NCBI RefSeq assembly: GCF_005233875.1
Contig: NZ_SZPZ01000001.1
Span: 744,001-808,000 of the forward strand
DNA: 64,000 bases
Reading direction: 5' to 3'
From: Kribbella jiaozuonensis
Lineage (GTDB): Bacteria > Actinomycetota > Actinomycetes > Propionibacteriales > Kribbellaceae
Of this stretch, positions 26,148 to 34,455 are shown piece after piece. The notes under the pieces are model-generated. The model saw only the letters and a list, made by a program, of their open reading frames with translations. It did not search any database and was not told the DNA's origin. The stretch's first letter is position 1; each line of letters starts with the position of its first letter. A program made the position numbers and the translations under genes.

Positions 26148-27434
26148 ATGCCTGAGTCCGAGGACGGTACGCCGAAGCCGGGACACTTCCTGCCCGGTGG
26201 CAGCGAGGAGCCGGCCGCCGGCACACGTCCGCTGACCCTGAAGAGCCGCCAACCCGACGGCCTCGGCAAGGCCCGCTCGGTCGCGCTGGAGGATTCTCCG
26301 GTACGCCGCAAGGCTCGCCCGATCCCGACCGAACCCGGCACCACGAGCGAGTACAGCGGCCCACCGGTCGCACCGCTCACCGGCGCCCCGCTACCGCCCC
26401 TCACCGGCACCCGCCGGATCGGCGGTCCTCGTACGACGGGCTGGCACAAGAACCCGTCCCGCGGCGTACCGCAGTTCTCGACCGAACCACCGCCGGTCAA
26501 GCCGCCCCGGCACTACTCGCACCGCGTGATCGCCGGCCTCTCGGCCCTGGTCCTCGTCATGCTCACCGGCGCCACCGTCGCCGGCTTCAAACTCATCAAC
26601 TCCTACGACACCAGGGTCGACAACCCCCTCTCCCAGCCGTCGGTGAAGAAGTCCCAGGTCCCGATCCCGGTCCCGCCGGACCCGACGGTCACCGTCACGG
26701 TCCCGGGGATCCCGGACATGGTTCGCCTGCAGAAGAACAAGATCTACACGTCCGGCAAGGTCGCGGCGATCAGCTGCAAGGAGCCGGCGATCAAGCCGGA
26801 CTCGCAGTCCGCGATCCTGCGCTACTACCAGGCGCTGCTGCCCTGCCTGAACAAGGCGTGGGAGCCGATCGTCAAGCGGGCCGGCTACGACTTCCGGGCG
26901 CCGAAGCTGAAGCTCCAGAGCAGTCAGGCCACTTCCGAGGACGACTGCACCGGTGAGTCGAAGACCGCCTACTACTGCAGTGACGACGAGAGCATCAACA
27001 TCAGCTGGAAGAACGACCTTGCGTACTACAAGGACAGCCCGCTCAGTGCGCGCGTCTGGATGCTCGACACGCTCGCGCACGAGTACGGCCACCACGTCCA
27101 GCAGATGACGGAGATGATCACCGCGTCGTTCTCTCGCGAGGGTTGGACGAACTCCAAGGCAATGAAACTCGAGTGGGCCCGGCGCCGGGAACTGCAGGCG
27201 ACCTGCTTCGGCGCGGCCTTCCTCGGCGCCAACAAGAAGCCGCTCGGGTTGTCGGGAGAGAAGCTGCGGCTCTGGCAGTGGGAGGTGCAGCACTCCGGCG
27301 ACGAGTACAACCCGAAGAAGGTCCGCGACCACGGCTCCCGCAAGAGCAACTGGGCCTGGTCCGACCCCAGCTTCAAATCCGCCAGCCCCGCCTCCTGCAA
27401 CACCTTCAGCGCCCCAGCCGCCAAGGTGAGCTGA
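26148..27434 (+). CDS. YpfJ-type zinc metallopeptidase paralogue 2, membrane-anchored
   Basis: The protein has 428 residues. It has an N-terminal cytoplasmic region with the same PKPGHFLPGG motif as paralogue 1, a membrane helix at about 125-147, then the peptidase domain outside. The zinc site is complete: His311-Glu312-x-x-His315 in AHEYGHHVQQ and Glu348 in RRRELQATC. DHGSRKS and the CNTFSAPAAKVS end match the other paralogues. This family (PF04228, YpfJ, neutral zinc metallopeptidase) has no known substrate. The final TGA overlaps the ATG of paralogue 3. Confidence 0.92.
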   Translation: MPESEDGTPKPGHFLPGGSEEPAAGTRPLTLKSRQPDGLGKARSVALEDSPVRRKARPIPTEPGTTSEYSGPPVAPLTGAPLPPLTGTRRIGGPRTTGWHKNPSRGVPQFSTEPPPVKPPRHYSHRVIAGLSALVLVMLTGATVAGFKLINSYDTRVDNPLSQPSVKKSQVPIPVPPDPTVTVTVPGIPDMVRLQKNKIYTSGKVAAISCKEPAIKPDSQSAILRYYQALLPCLNKAWEPIVKRAGYDFRAPKLKLQSSQATSEDDCTGESKTAYYCSDDESINISWKNDLAYYKDSPLSARVWMLDTLAHEYGHHVQQMTEMITASFSREGWTNSKAMKLEWARRRELQATCFGAAFLGANKKPLGLSGEKLRLWQWEVQHSGDEYNPKKVRDHGSRKSNWAWSDPSFKSASPASCNTFSAPAAKVS

Positions 27435-28381
27435 TGCACCGCGGACCGGCGGTGGCGCTGGTCGCGTCGGTTGTGGTGTTGGCCGGTTGCGCGCCGTCGC
27501 GTGCGCCTGCCGCTGCACCGGCACCCTCGACGACAACACTGACCGCGACGACGCCGTCCGCGACGGCACCGCTGGTGACGCCGACGCCAAAGCCCAGCCG
27601 GGCACCGGTTGCGCCGAAGACCGTGCGGGTTTCGCCGAAGGCACCGACCCCGACGTACCGCTCGTTGGAGAAGAAGTACCTGGTCCGCAACAAGATCTAC
27701 TCGGCGGGTCTGGTTCCGGCGGTGACCTGTGCGTTGCCAGAGATCGCGCTGACGACGCGGAAGGAAGTGCAGCAGTACGCGAACGCGGTCCTGGGCTGTC
27801 TCCAGCGAGCCTGGAAGTCAGTTGTCGAGCGGTCGGACGTCGCGTTCTTCTCCGCAAAGGTGTACTCCGTCAATGCGGGTGCGAAGACCCGCTGCGGGAT
27901 TCTCACCAAGGAGGTCGGGGGCTTCTACTGCGCGGCGGGCTCCGGGATCTATCTCGACTGGCAGGAGTTCGTCGAGGACAACGAGTACGACCGGGTGTGG
28001 GCCGGGGTGTACCTCCAGTTCACGATGGCGCACGAATTCGGCCACCATGTGCAGCAGTTGGTCGGAATCTCGGAGTACTACGACGAACGCTCGGAACGCG
28101 TGAAGGGCGCGCTCGGCCTGCAAGAGATGCGCCGGCACGAACTACAGGCGTCCTGCTTCGCCTCCGCGTTCCTCGGCGCGAATCAGCAGACCCTGGACCT
28201 GTACGACGCGAAGTTTCAGGCGTACCGGGACGCGGCGTACTCCGGCGACGACGACCCACCGGCATCCACACCGGACCACGGCTCCCGCAAGAGCAACACC
28301 GCCTGGGCCGAAGCCGCCTTCACCTCCAAATCCCCCTCCGCCTGCAACACCTGGGCCGTCCCCGCACAACGAGTCACATGA
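27434..28381 (+). CDS. YpfJ-type zinc metallopeptidase paralogue 3, lipoprotein
   Basis: The protein has 315 residues. The signal MHRGPAVALVASVVVLAGC is a lipobox with Cys19, followed by a Thr/Pro/Ala linker to about residue 75. The peptidase domain has His200-Glu201 and the second His in AHEFGHHVQQ, and Glu236 in RRHELQASC. DHGSRKS and CNTWAVPAQRVT close it. It starts at TGATG with paralogue 2 and its stop overlaps paralogue 4 (ATGA), so the chain is translationally coupled. It should act on the outer face of the membrane. Confidence 0.92.
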   Translation: MHRGPAVALVASVVVLAGCAPSRAPAAAPAPSTTTLTATTPSATAPLVTPTPKPSRAPVAPKTVRVSPKAPTPTYRSLEKKYLVRNKIYSAGLVPAVTCALPEIALTTRKEVQQYANAVLGCLQRAWKSVVERSDVAFFSAKVYSVNAGAKTRCGILTKEVGGFYCAAGSGIYLDWQEFVEDNEYDRVWAGVYLQFTMAHEFGHHVQQLVGISEYYDERSERVKGALGLQEMRRHELQASCFASAFLGANQQTLDLYDAKFQAYRDAAYSGDDDPPASTPDHGSRKSNTAWAEAAFTSKSPSACNTWAVPAQRVT

Positions 28382-29280
28382 CACTCCCGAAACGCCTGTT
28401 GCCCGCGACAATCACCGCCCTGTGCCTCCTGTTCGCAGCAGCCTGTACGCCGACCGACGCCGCACAAAAGCCGCTTGTCTCAGCAACGCCCTCGCCGAAG
28501 CCCACTCCGACGAAGCCCTCGGTGACGCCGCGGACACCCCCGGCCAAGCCGATGCCCGTCATCGATCCGGTGGATGAATCGACCAAGGGGAACAAGCTGT
28601 ACGCCGCAGGCAAGGTCGCGCTCGTGCCGTGCACGTTGCCGACGGTCGTGTTGCGCTCCGACAGCGAGATGCTCAAGTACGCCCGGGCGATGGTCGCCTG
28701 CATGCAGAAGGCCTGGACACCACTGATCCTCAAGTCCGACGCGTACTACGGTGGCGCGAAGGTTGCGGCATATTCCCTCGGAAAGGGGCCGGACTCGCCG
28801 CTCTGCGACGATCCGCCGAATGACAGCGGCGCCTTCTACCAGCCTCAGGGCAGCGTGATCTGCCTGGACCGCAAGTCGCTCGGGACCGATCCGGAGTTCG
28901 CTCTGATCGACCTCCAGGAGACTGTCGCGCACGAGTTCGGTCATCATGTCCAGATGTCGGTCGGCATCCTGACGTCCTACGACATGCGCGACTACGCCGG
29001 CAGCACGGAGCGGCTGGAAGACGAACGTCGCTTCGAGTTGCAGGCGAGCTGTCTGGGTGCTGCATTCCTCGGTGCCAACCGTCGTACGTTCGGTCTCACC
29101 GGCCGGCGTCTCGAGATCTGGCGATACCTGGTCCGCCACCTCGGCGACGAGTACAACCCCAAGCACATCCGTGACCACGGCTCACGGACGAGCCACGGCT
29201 ACTGGAGCCTCCGCGCGTTCGACGCCGGCAATCCGTCGGCCTGCAACACCTTCACCGCCCCGGCGAAACGTGTCAGCTGA
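28378..29280 (+). CDS. YpfJ-type zinc metallopeptidase paralogue 4, lipoprotein
   Basis: The protein has 300 residues. The signal peptide MTLPKRLLPATITALCLLFA ends in AAAC (Cys23), then comes a Pro/Thr-rich linker to about residue 60. The zinc site is His185-Glu186 with the second His in AHEFGHHVQM, and Glu220 in RRFELQASC. DHGSRTS and the ending CNTFTAPAKRVS are shared with the others. Its ATG overlaps the stop of paralogue 3 by four bases. It is the last gene of the cluster and converges with a GNAT gene six bases away. Confidence 0.92.
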   Translation: MTLPKRLLPATITALCLLFAAACTPTDAAQKPLVSATPSPKPTPTKPSVTPRTPPAKPMPVIDPVDESTKGNKLYAAGKVALVPCTLPTVVLRSDSEMLKYARAMVACMQKAWTPLILKSDAYYGGAKVAAYSLGKGPDSPLCDDPPNDSGAFYQPQGSVICLDRKSLGTDPEFALIDLQETVAHEFGHHVQMSVGILTSYDMRDYAGSTERLEDERRFELQASCLGAAFLGANRRTFGLTGRRLEIWRYLVRHLGDEYNPKHIRDHGSRTSHGYWSLRAFDAGNPSACNTFTAPAKRVS

Positions 29281-29286
29281 CAGTCG

Positions 29287-29742
29287 CTACCCGAGTTTGA
29301 GTTTGAAGCCTTCGTGGGAGTTGGTGAAGCCTAGGTTGGTGTAGAAGCGGTGGGCGTCGGTGCGGGTCTTGTCCGAGGTCAGTTGGACCAGGGTGCAGCC
29401 TCGGGTGCGGGATTCTTCGATGGCCCATTGGATGAGTTTGGTGCCGAGGCCGGAGCCGCGGGCGGGGGCGGCTACCCGGACGGCTTCGATCAGGCCGCGG
29501 GTGGAGCCTCGGCGGGACAGGCCGGGGATGATGGTGAGCTGTAGCGTGCCGATGACCTCGTTGTTGCGATCGGCAACCATCAGCAATTGATTGGGATCGC
29601 CATCGATCTGCTCGAACGCCGCCAGGTACGGCGTGAGGTCGTCGACGGACTCGCGGGTGGCGCCGAGTTGGTCGTCGGCGATCATCGTGACGATCGGGGC
29701 GACGTCGGCGGCGGTGGCGCGGCGGATCACGAAGTCGGTCAT
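29287..29742 (-). CDS. GNAT family N-acetyltransferase
   Basis: The protein has 151 residues. The acetyl-CoA loop is VAAPARGSGLGTKLIQWAI (about residues 92-110), matching the Q/R-x-x-G-x-G/A motif A. CTLVQLTSDKTRTDAHRFYTNLGF is motif B, typical of small-molecule acetyltransferases. The start MTDFVIRRATAADVAPI is a normal GNAT beginning. The substrate is unknown. It is convergent with the metallopeptidase cluster and divergent from the MscS-like gene. Confidence 0.9.
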   Translation of the reverse strand: MTDFVIRRATAADVAPIVTMIADDQLGATRESVDDLTPYLAAFEQIDGDPNQLLMVADRNNEVIGTLQLTIIPGLSRRGSTRGLIEAVRVAAPARGSGLGTKLIQWAIEESRTRGCTLVQLTSDKTRTDAHRFYTNLGFTNSHEGFKLKLG

Positions 29743-29922
29743 GGTCGCAGCATCTCAAACTTATGCAAACACTTTTCCTAGCGGGACCCGCCGCAACGGG
29801 CTGTTTGCCCTGCGCAACCAAGGGTACGAGTGATACTGGACACCACTGCATCCGCCCGTGTGCCGGGGTCGTGTGCAGTCCTGCGCGACAGCGGATGCGG
29901 GCCAATTCGGAAGGAAGTCCCG

Positions 29923-30750
29923 ATGTCCGCATTAGCGATCGACTTCACCGGGCCGTTCGAAGATGCCTTCAGCAAGTTGCTGTCGTTCATCCCGAACCTG
30001 CTCGGCGGTCTGGTCATCCTGGTGGTCGGCTACTTCGTCGCCAAGGTGCTGGGCAAGCTCGTCGGCAAACTCCTCGGCCGGGTCGGCTTCGACCACTGGA
30101 TGGAAAGAGCCGGCGTTTCCGGTGTGCTGCAGCGGTCGGGCACGGGGCTGACCGCTTCGGCGATGCTGGGCAAGGTCGTGTTCTGGTTCGTGTTCCTGAT
30201 CAGCTTCACGATGTTCGCCTCCGCCCTCGGCGTACCGGAGATCTCGAACTTCATGAGCAACATGCTCGGCTACATCCCGCGGATCTTCGCCGCGATCGTG
30301 ATCATCTGCCTGGCCGCCCTGTTCGCGAACTTCCTGGCCGCGATCATCCGCGGTGCCACCGGCAACGAAACGCTCGCCAAGGTCGGCAAGTACGCGATCC
30401 TCGTGTACGCCGCCTTCGCCGCGCTCACCCAGCTCGGTATCGCGGTCCAGCTGACCGGTAACACGCTGCTGATCGTGCTCGCCGGCGCCGCGCTCGCCCT
30501 CGGTCTTGCTTTCGGCCTCGGGGGCCGCGAGATGGCCGGTCGCGCATTGGCCAACCTGTTCGACCGCGAGAAGATGATGAAGCCGACCGCGGATCCGAAC
30601 CCGATGAACGGTACGCCGTCGTACCCGAACCAGGGCGGCTACGACAACGGCTACGAGCAGCCGATGCCGCCCCAACAGCCCCCGGCCGCGCACAGCGCCG
30701 GTTACTCCAACGGCACCCAGCCCACTGGTAACTGGCAGTCGGGGCAGTAG
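29923..30750 (+). CDS. MscS-related membrane protein (conserved TM helix family)
   Basis: The protein has 275 residues with about five hydrophobic helices. The helix NLLGGLVILVVGYFVAKVLGKLVGKLL is a conserved TM helix (PF05552-like), seen in CmpX-type proteins. The last helix and following AFGLGGREMAGRALAN match the pore-lining TM3 of MscS channels. There is no MscS beta-domain. After about residue 215 comes a Pro/Gln/Gly-rich hydrophilic tail. A GGAAGG site lies 9 bases before the ATG at 29923. A role in membrane-tension response is plausible but not shown. Confidence 0.85.
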   Translation: MSALAIDFTGPFEDAFSKLLSFIPNLLGGLVILVVGYFVAKVLGKLVGKLLGRVGFDHWMERAGVSGVLQRSGTGLTASAMLGKVVFWFVFLISFTMFASALGVPEISNFMSNMLGYIPRIFAAIVIICLAALFANFLAAIIRGATGNETLAKVGKYAILVYAAFAALTQLGIAVQLTGNTLLIVLAGAALALGLAFGLGGREMAGRALANLFDREKMMKPTADPNPMNGTPSYPNQGGYDNGYEQPMPPQQPPAAHSAGYSNGTQPTGNWQSGQ

Positions 30751-30774
30751 ATCCGAAGTAGTTCTCCTCAAGGC

Positions 30775-30802
30775 GGGCGGCGATCCTACCGGGTTGCCGC
30801 CC
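30775..30802. terminator. Hairpin between convergent genes
   Basis: GGGCGGC (30775-30781) pairs with GCCGCCC (30796-30802) around a 14-base loop, between the convergent genes ending at 30750 and 30811. No U-run follows on either strand, so it may act as a tail-less actinobacterial terminator for both. Confidence 0.45.
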
Positions 30803-30810
30803 GTCCCTTG

Positions 30811-31341
30811 TCAGCTCTCCGAGGCGTCGGGGCCGGCCTCGCGGACGTCCTCGACCTTGCGCATGGCTTCGCGGAGGTCCGCGAGCCAGCTTTCGCTGTG
30901 CTGGGCAACGAGTTTGACGCACCAGCCGAGGGCGTCGCTGCGGGAGCGGGCCACGCCGGCGTCGACGAGGGTGTCGAGGACCTGGCGCTCGGGCTGGCGG
31001 AGGCGGGTCATCACCGGCGCGGACAGCGAGGTGAAGATCGTCCTGGTCTCGCCGCAGCGGACGCCCCAGGCGACCTTGCGACGGGTGGCGTGCTCGAGCT
31101 CGCGGGCGATCTCGATCCGGTGGTCGCGGGTGTCCTCGCGGAACTGCTTGACCCGGCCCGCCTCGGCGGCGGAGCGCTCGGAGTCGCTCACGTCCTTGCT
31201 CTGCTCAGGTGCGGGGATCCGGCCGACGATCAGGATCTCGTCCCGGTCGATCGACAGCTCGGTCTCACCCTCGAACCAGTCGCCCGGCAACCGCCCGGTC
31301 AGCCAGCCCCGCACCTTCTCCTGCTCGGTCTGTGTACTCAT
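30811..31341 (-). CDS. Conserved hypothetical protein with RHH-like C-terminus
   Basis: The protein has 176 residues. The N-terminal half (VRGWLTGRLPGDWFEGETELSIDRDEILIVGRI) looks like a small beta-rich domain. The C-terminal part, RQVLDTLVDAGVARSRSDALGWCVKLV, resembles a ribbon-helix-helix arrangement: strand, helix, then the S-R-S-D-A-L turn and second helix. It may bind DNA, but this is by resemblance only. The ATG at 31341 is preferred over 31380. A perfect 16-bp palindrome touches the start codon, and a GAGG lies 15 bases upstream. Confidence 0.75.
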   Translation of the reverse strand: MSTQTEQEKVRGWLTGRLPGDWFEGETELSIDRDEILIVGRIPAPEQSKDVSDSERSAAEAGRVKQFREDTRDHRIEIARELEHATRRKVAWGVRCGETRTIFTSLSAPVMTRLRQPERQVLDTLVDAGVARSRSDALGWCVKLVAQHSESWLADLREAMRKVEDVREAGPDASES

Positions 31342-31356
31342 GTAATCATGATTACA
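31341..31356. promoter_or_regulatory. Perfect 16-bp palindrome at a start codon
   Basis: TGTAATCATGATTACA is fully self-complementary. Its first base is also the A of the ATG of the minus-strand gene 30811-31341. A protein bound here would block initiation or transcription of that gene, which may itself be the binder. Confidence 0.6.
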
Positions 31357-31380
31357 CCTCAACAGGACGAGCTCAAGCAA

Positions 31381-32106
31381 TCAGCGGTACTGCACCGTGT
31401 ACGCCGCGTGCGCGTCCCCCTGGGACAGCCCGACGTTGGACACACCGATCACCAGCCTGTGCTTGGTGACGTCGTTCCGGTACGTCACGTACGTCGTCCC
31501 GGCCGCGCCCTCGGTCGCGATCCGCGTCCAGTGCGAGCCACCCTTCGCGGCGACCTTGTGCAGCTGGGCGGCCGCGGTCGGCGTCGCGTAGTACGCCGTC
31601 CACTTCGTGTCGCCGCGTCCCCAGGCGCGGACCAGATTGTCCGACCACTGGACCGCGTTCCAGGCCTGCGGCTCGCCGCTGAACTTCGCGGTGTACGCCG
31701 CGTGCCAGCCGTTCGCCGCGCGCAGACCGACGTTCTGTACGCCGATCGTGAGGTTCCCGCCGCGGGCATCGTCGTGGTACGTCACGTAGATCGTCCCAGC
31801 GGCGCCTTCGGTCGAGACACGGCGCCAGTGGATGCCACCGGGTAACGCCTGTCCGTAGAGCGTGCGGGTGACCGCCGTCGACGCGTAGCAGTTGGCCGTT
31901 GCGGTCGCGCCGCTGCCCCACGCCCGCACCAAGCGGTCGGCGTACGCCGCCGCGGAGATGTTCGTCGCAGACGCGAGCTTGCTGCAGCTCGCCGTCGTCG
32001 TTGTCGTGCCGGCGTTGGCCGGCGCGGCAGCTCCGGTGAGCACGATCGGTGCCGTCACCGCGAGCGCCGCAGTACTGCCGAGACCTATGATCCTTCGAAT
32101 CATCAT
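31381..32106 (-). CDS. Secreted protein with an internal duplication
   Basis: The product has 241 residues. The signal peptide MMIRRIIGLGSTAALAVTAPIVL is likely cleaved after ANA. Two copies of a ~95-residue unit follow. Each has a segment like LVRAWGSG or LVRAWGRGD, a Tyr-Ala-(S/T)-(T/P) turn, TEGAAGT(I/T)YVTY and a last strand IGVQNVGL or IGVSNVGL followed by HAAYT. The repeats match well enough to indicate duplication within this gene. No known family is recognised. GGGAGG precedes two adjacent ATGs; the second (32103) has better spacing. It lies downstream of the ROK operon. Confidence 0.83.
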   Translation of the reverse strand: MMIRRIIGLGSTAALAVTAPIVLTGAAAPANAGTTTTTASCSKLASATNISAAAYADRLVRAWGSGATATANCYASTAVTRTLYGQALPGGIHWRRVSTEGAAGTIYVTYHDDARGGNLTIGVQNVGLRAANGWHAAYTAKFSGEPQAWNAVQWSDNLVRAWGRGDTKWTAYYATPTAAAQLHKVAAKGGSHWTRIATEGAAGTTYVTYRNDVTKHRLVIGVSNVGLSQGDAHAAYTVQYR

Positions 32107-32196
32107 CGACCTCCCGAGTGGATGTGGTCCTACTTGTGGGACGCCACATCACACCCGGGAGTTTGCATCGCACTCCAATGAAACACGGCTGCAATA

Positions 32197-33201
32197 TCAA
32201 GCAGCCGGCGGTGGCGCGAACGCTGCGCGTAACCGTTCCTGCGCGCTCGCTTCGGCGGCCGTGTGGTCAAGTCCGAGCAACGCCGCACCAACCACCGGCG
32301 GTACGTCGACCACGCGCGGCACTGCCTTCGGAGCGATATCCGCGAGCAGACGCGTGACGCGATCGAGCAACACCGAGTGTCCCGCGGTGAGAACGCCGCC
32401 GCCGAGTACGACGGTGACGCGTTCGTCGAGCAGCTCGAGGCGCCGCAACGCGCTGACCGCCATCGCGACGATCTCCTCGGCCTGCTGTTGAATGATGCCC
32501 AGGGCAACGGTATCGCCGTCAGCAGCAACCTGGAACAGCACCGGCCCGGCCTCCAGTTGCCGCTCGGCCGGGAACTCGCCGAAGTGGAACGCCTCGATCA
32601 CTCCAGCCAGCGACGACTTCCCGTAGTGCGTCGGCAGTGCCGTCAGCAGCGCGGTCGCCGGCCCGCGCCCGTCCTCGGCCCGCGACGCCGACCAGAACGC
32701 CTCCTCAGCCAGCTGTGCACCACCGCCCCAGTCGCCAGTCATCTTCCCCAGCGCCGTGAACCGCGCAGTCCGCCCGTCCGGCAACATCCCGGAGCAGTTG
32801 ATCCCCGCACCGCACACCACCGCCACCCCACGCGGCTCGTCCACTCCAGAACGCAGCAACGCAAAAGTGTCGTTGGTGACGTACACCGACTCCGCCCAAC
32901 CACAATCCTCGAAGACAGCCGTCAGCTGCTCCACCTCGATCGGCAGATCGGCGTTCGCCAGGCACGCCGAGATCTGCTGCACCAGCGGTACGTCGCCCAG
33001 CTGCAGTCCGGCGTCTGCCGCCGCAGCACGTACCAGCGGTTCCAGTCCGGCCACTGCGGCCACAGGCCCGATCTTCTGCGGCTCGAACCCACCACCTCGC
33101 GCCGTACCGAGCACTGTCCCGTCTGCGGCAACCAATGCGACGTCTGTCTTGCTGTTGCCGGCGTCGAAGGCGAGAACTCCGCCCGGTACTAGCGCGCCCA
33201 C
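32197..33201 (-). CDS. BadF/BadG-type sugar kinase (N-acetylglucosamine kinase-like)
   Basis: The protein has 334 residues of the ASKHA fold. VLAFDAGNSKTDVALVAADG is the phosphate-1 motif, VAVVCGAGINCSG phosphate 2, and VVLGGGVLTAG the adenosine motif. This matches the BadF/BadG/NAGK family (PF01869), which phosphorylates N-acetylglucosamine or related sugars. It overlaps the GH4 gene by 13 bases and so is translationally coupled. The pairing suggests that it makes or uses the sugar phosphates handled by the GH4 enzyme. Confidence 0.88.
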   Translation of the reverse strand: MGALVPGGVLAFDAGNSKTDVALVAADGTVLGTARGGGFEPQKIGPVAAVAGLEPLVRAAAADAGLQLGDVPLVQQISACLANADLPIEVEQLTAVFEDCGWAESVYVTNDTFALLRSGVDEPRGVAVVCGAGINCSGMLPDGRTARFTALGKMTGDWGGGAQLAEEAFWSASRAEDGRGPATALLTALPTHYGKSSLAGVIEAFHFGEFPAERQLEAGPVLFQVAADGDTVALGIIQQQAEEIVAMAVSALRRLELLDERVTVVLGGGVLTAGHSVLLDRVTRLLADIAPKAVPRVVDVPPVVGAALLGLDHTAAEASAQERLRAAFAPPPAA

Positions 33202-34445
33202 GGCAGGTACGCCTTGTTGTGCGCCAGCAGCTTGTCGGTCAACTCCTGCGCCAGCGAGATCTGCCCGACCAGCGGATGCGCCAGTAGCGCCCTGAACACA
33301 CGCTCGGATCCGCCCTTCACAGCAGCCTCCAGTGCGAGCTCCTCGTACGCCGTCACGTGCGCGACCAGTCCGGCGTACGACGGCTCCAGCGGGGCGACCG
33401 GCTCCGGCGTCGTACCCTCGGCGCCGACGGTGGCAGGCACCTCGATGACGGCATCGTCAGCGAGGAAGGGGAACGTGCCGTTGTTGAGGGTGTTCACCAC
33501 CTGGACGTCACCGGTGTTGTTGAGGAGTGAGGACGCGAGTGCGACAGCTGCCTCGGAGTAGTACGCACCGCCGCGCTTCTCGAGCAGTGCAGGCTTCTCG
33601 TCGAGCTTCGGATCGGCGTACATGTCCAGCAGCTCTTTCTCGAGTGCTGCGACCTCAGCGGCCCGAGACGGCTTGGTGAGCAGCTCCTTCACCACTGCGT
33701 CATGGGCGTAGTAGTAGCGCAGGTAGTACGACGGTACGACGCCCAGCTCGCGTACGACGTCCGCCGGCAGGATCAGGTCCTCGGACAGCTCGTCCAAGTG
33801 CTCGGCGAGCAGCTTCGGCAGCATGTCCTCGCCGTTGACGCGGACCGCGCGCTCCCAGGTCAGGTGGTTCAACCCCACGTGGTCCAGCGACACCTCTTCC
33901 GGCGTGACCCCGAGCATGGCGGCGAACCGGCGCTGGAACCCGATCGCCACGTTGCACAGCCCGACAGCCTTGTGTCCGTGCGACAACAGCGCACGCGTCA
34001 CGATCCCCACCGGGTTGGTGAAGTCGATGATCCACGCATCCGGATTGGTACGCCGTACCCGCTCCGCGATGTCCAGCACCACCGGCACGGTCCGCAGTGC
34101 CTTCGCGAGGCCGCCGGCTCCGGTCGTCTCCTGGCCGACGCAACCGCACTCCAGCGGCCACGTCTCGTCCTCGTTGCGCGCTGCCTGCCCACCGACGCGC
34201 AGCTGGAGCAGTACGGCGTCCGCACCCTCGATGCCGGCGTCCAGGTCGGAGGTGGTGATCACCCGGCCCGCATGCCCTTGTTTTGCGAAGATCCGGCGGG
34301 CCAGACCGCCGACCAGCTCTAGCCGGTCCGCTGCCGGATCGACCAGCACCAGCTCCGACACCGGCAACGTGTCCCGCAACCGGGCGAAGCCGTCGACGAG
34401 CTCGGGCGTGTAGGTGGATCCGCCACCAACGACTGTGAGTTTCAC
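33189..34445 (-). CDS. 6-phospho-beta-glucosidase, GH4 family
   Basis: The protein has 418 residues. MKLTVVGGGSTYTPELVDG is the GH4 NAD-binding start. Cys164 in GLCNVAIG and His194 in GLNHLTW are the Mn2+ ligands expected for this family, which cleaves by NAD-dependent oxidation at C3. TNPVGIVTRAL is also diagnostic. The GGSTYTPEL form is typical of 6-phospho-beta-glucosidases. It follows the ROK gene by ten bases and precedes the kinase gene. No PTS gene is present here, so the phosphorylated disaccharide would have to come from a kinase. Confidence 0.93.
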   Translation of the reverse strand: MKLTVVGGGSTYTPELVDGFARLRDTLPVSELVLVDPAADRLELVGGLARRIFAKQGHAGRVITTSDLDAGIEGADAVLLQLRVGGQAARNEDETWPLECGCVGQETTGAGGLAKALRTVPVVLDIAERVRRTNPDAWIIDFTNPVGIVTRALLSHGHKAVGLCNVAIGFQRRFAAMLGVTPEEVSLDHVGLNHLTWERAVRVNGEDMLPKLLAEHLDELSEDLILPADVVRELGVVPSYYLRYYYAHDAVVKELLTKPSRAAEVAALEKELLDMYADPKLDEKPALLEKRGGAYYSEAAVALASSLLNNTGDVQVVNTLNNGTFPFLADDAVIEVPATVGAEGTTPEPVAPLEPSYAGLVAHVTAYEELALEAAVKGGSERVFRALLAHPLVGQISLAQELTDKLLAHNKAYLPWAR

Positions 34446-34455
34446 CCTGTGACTC

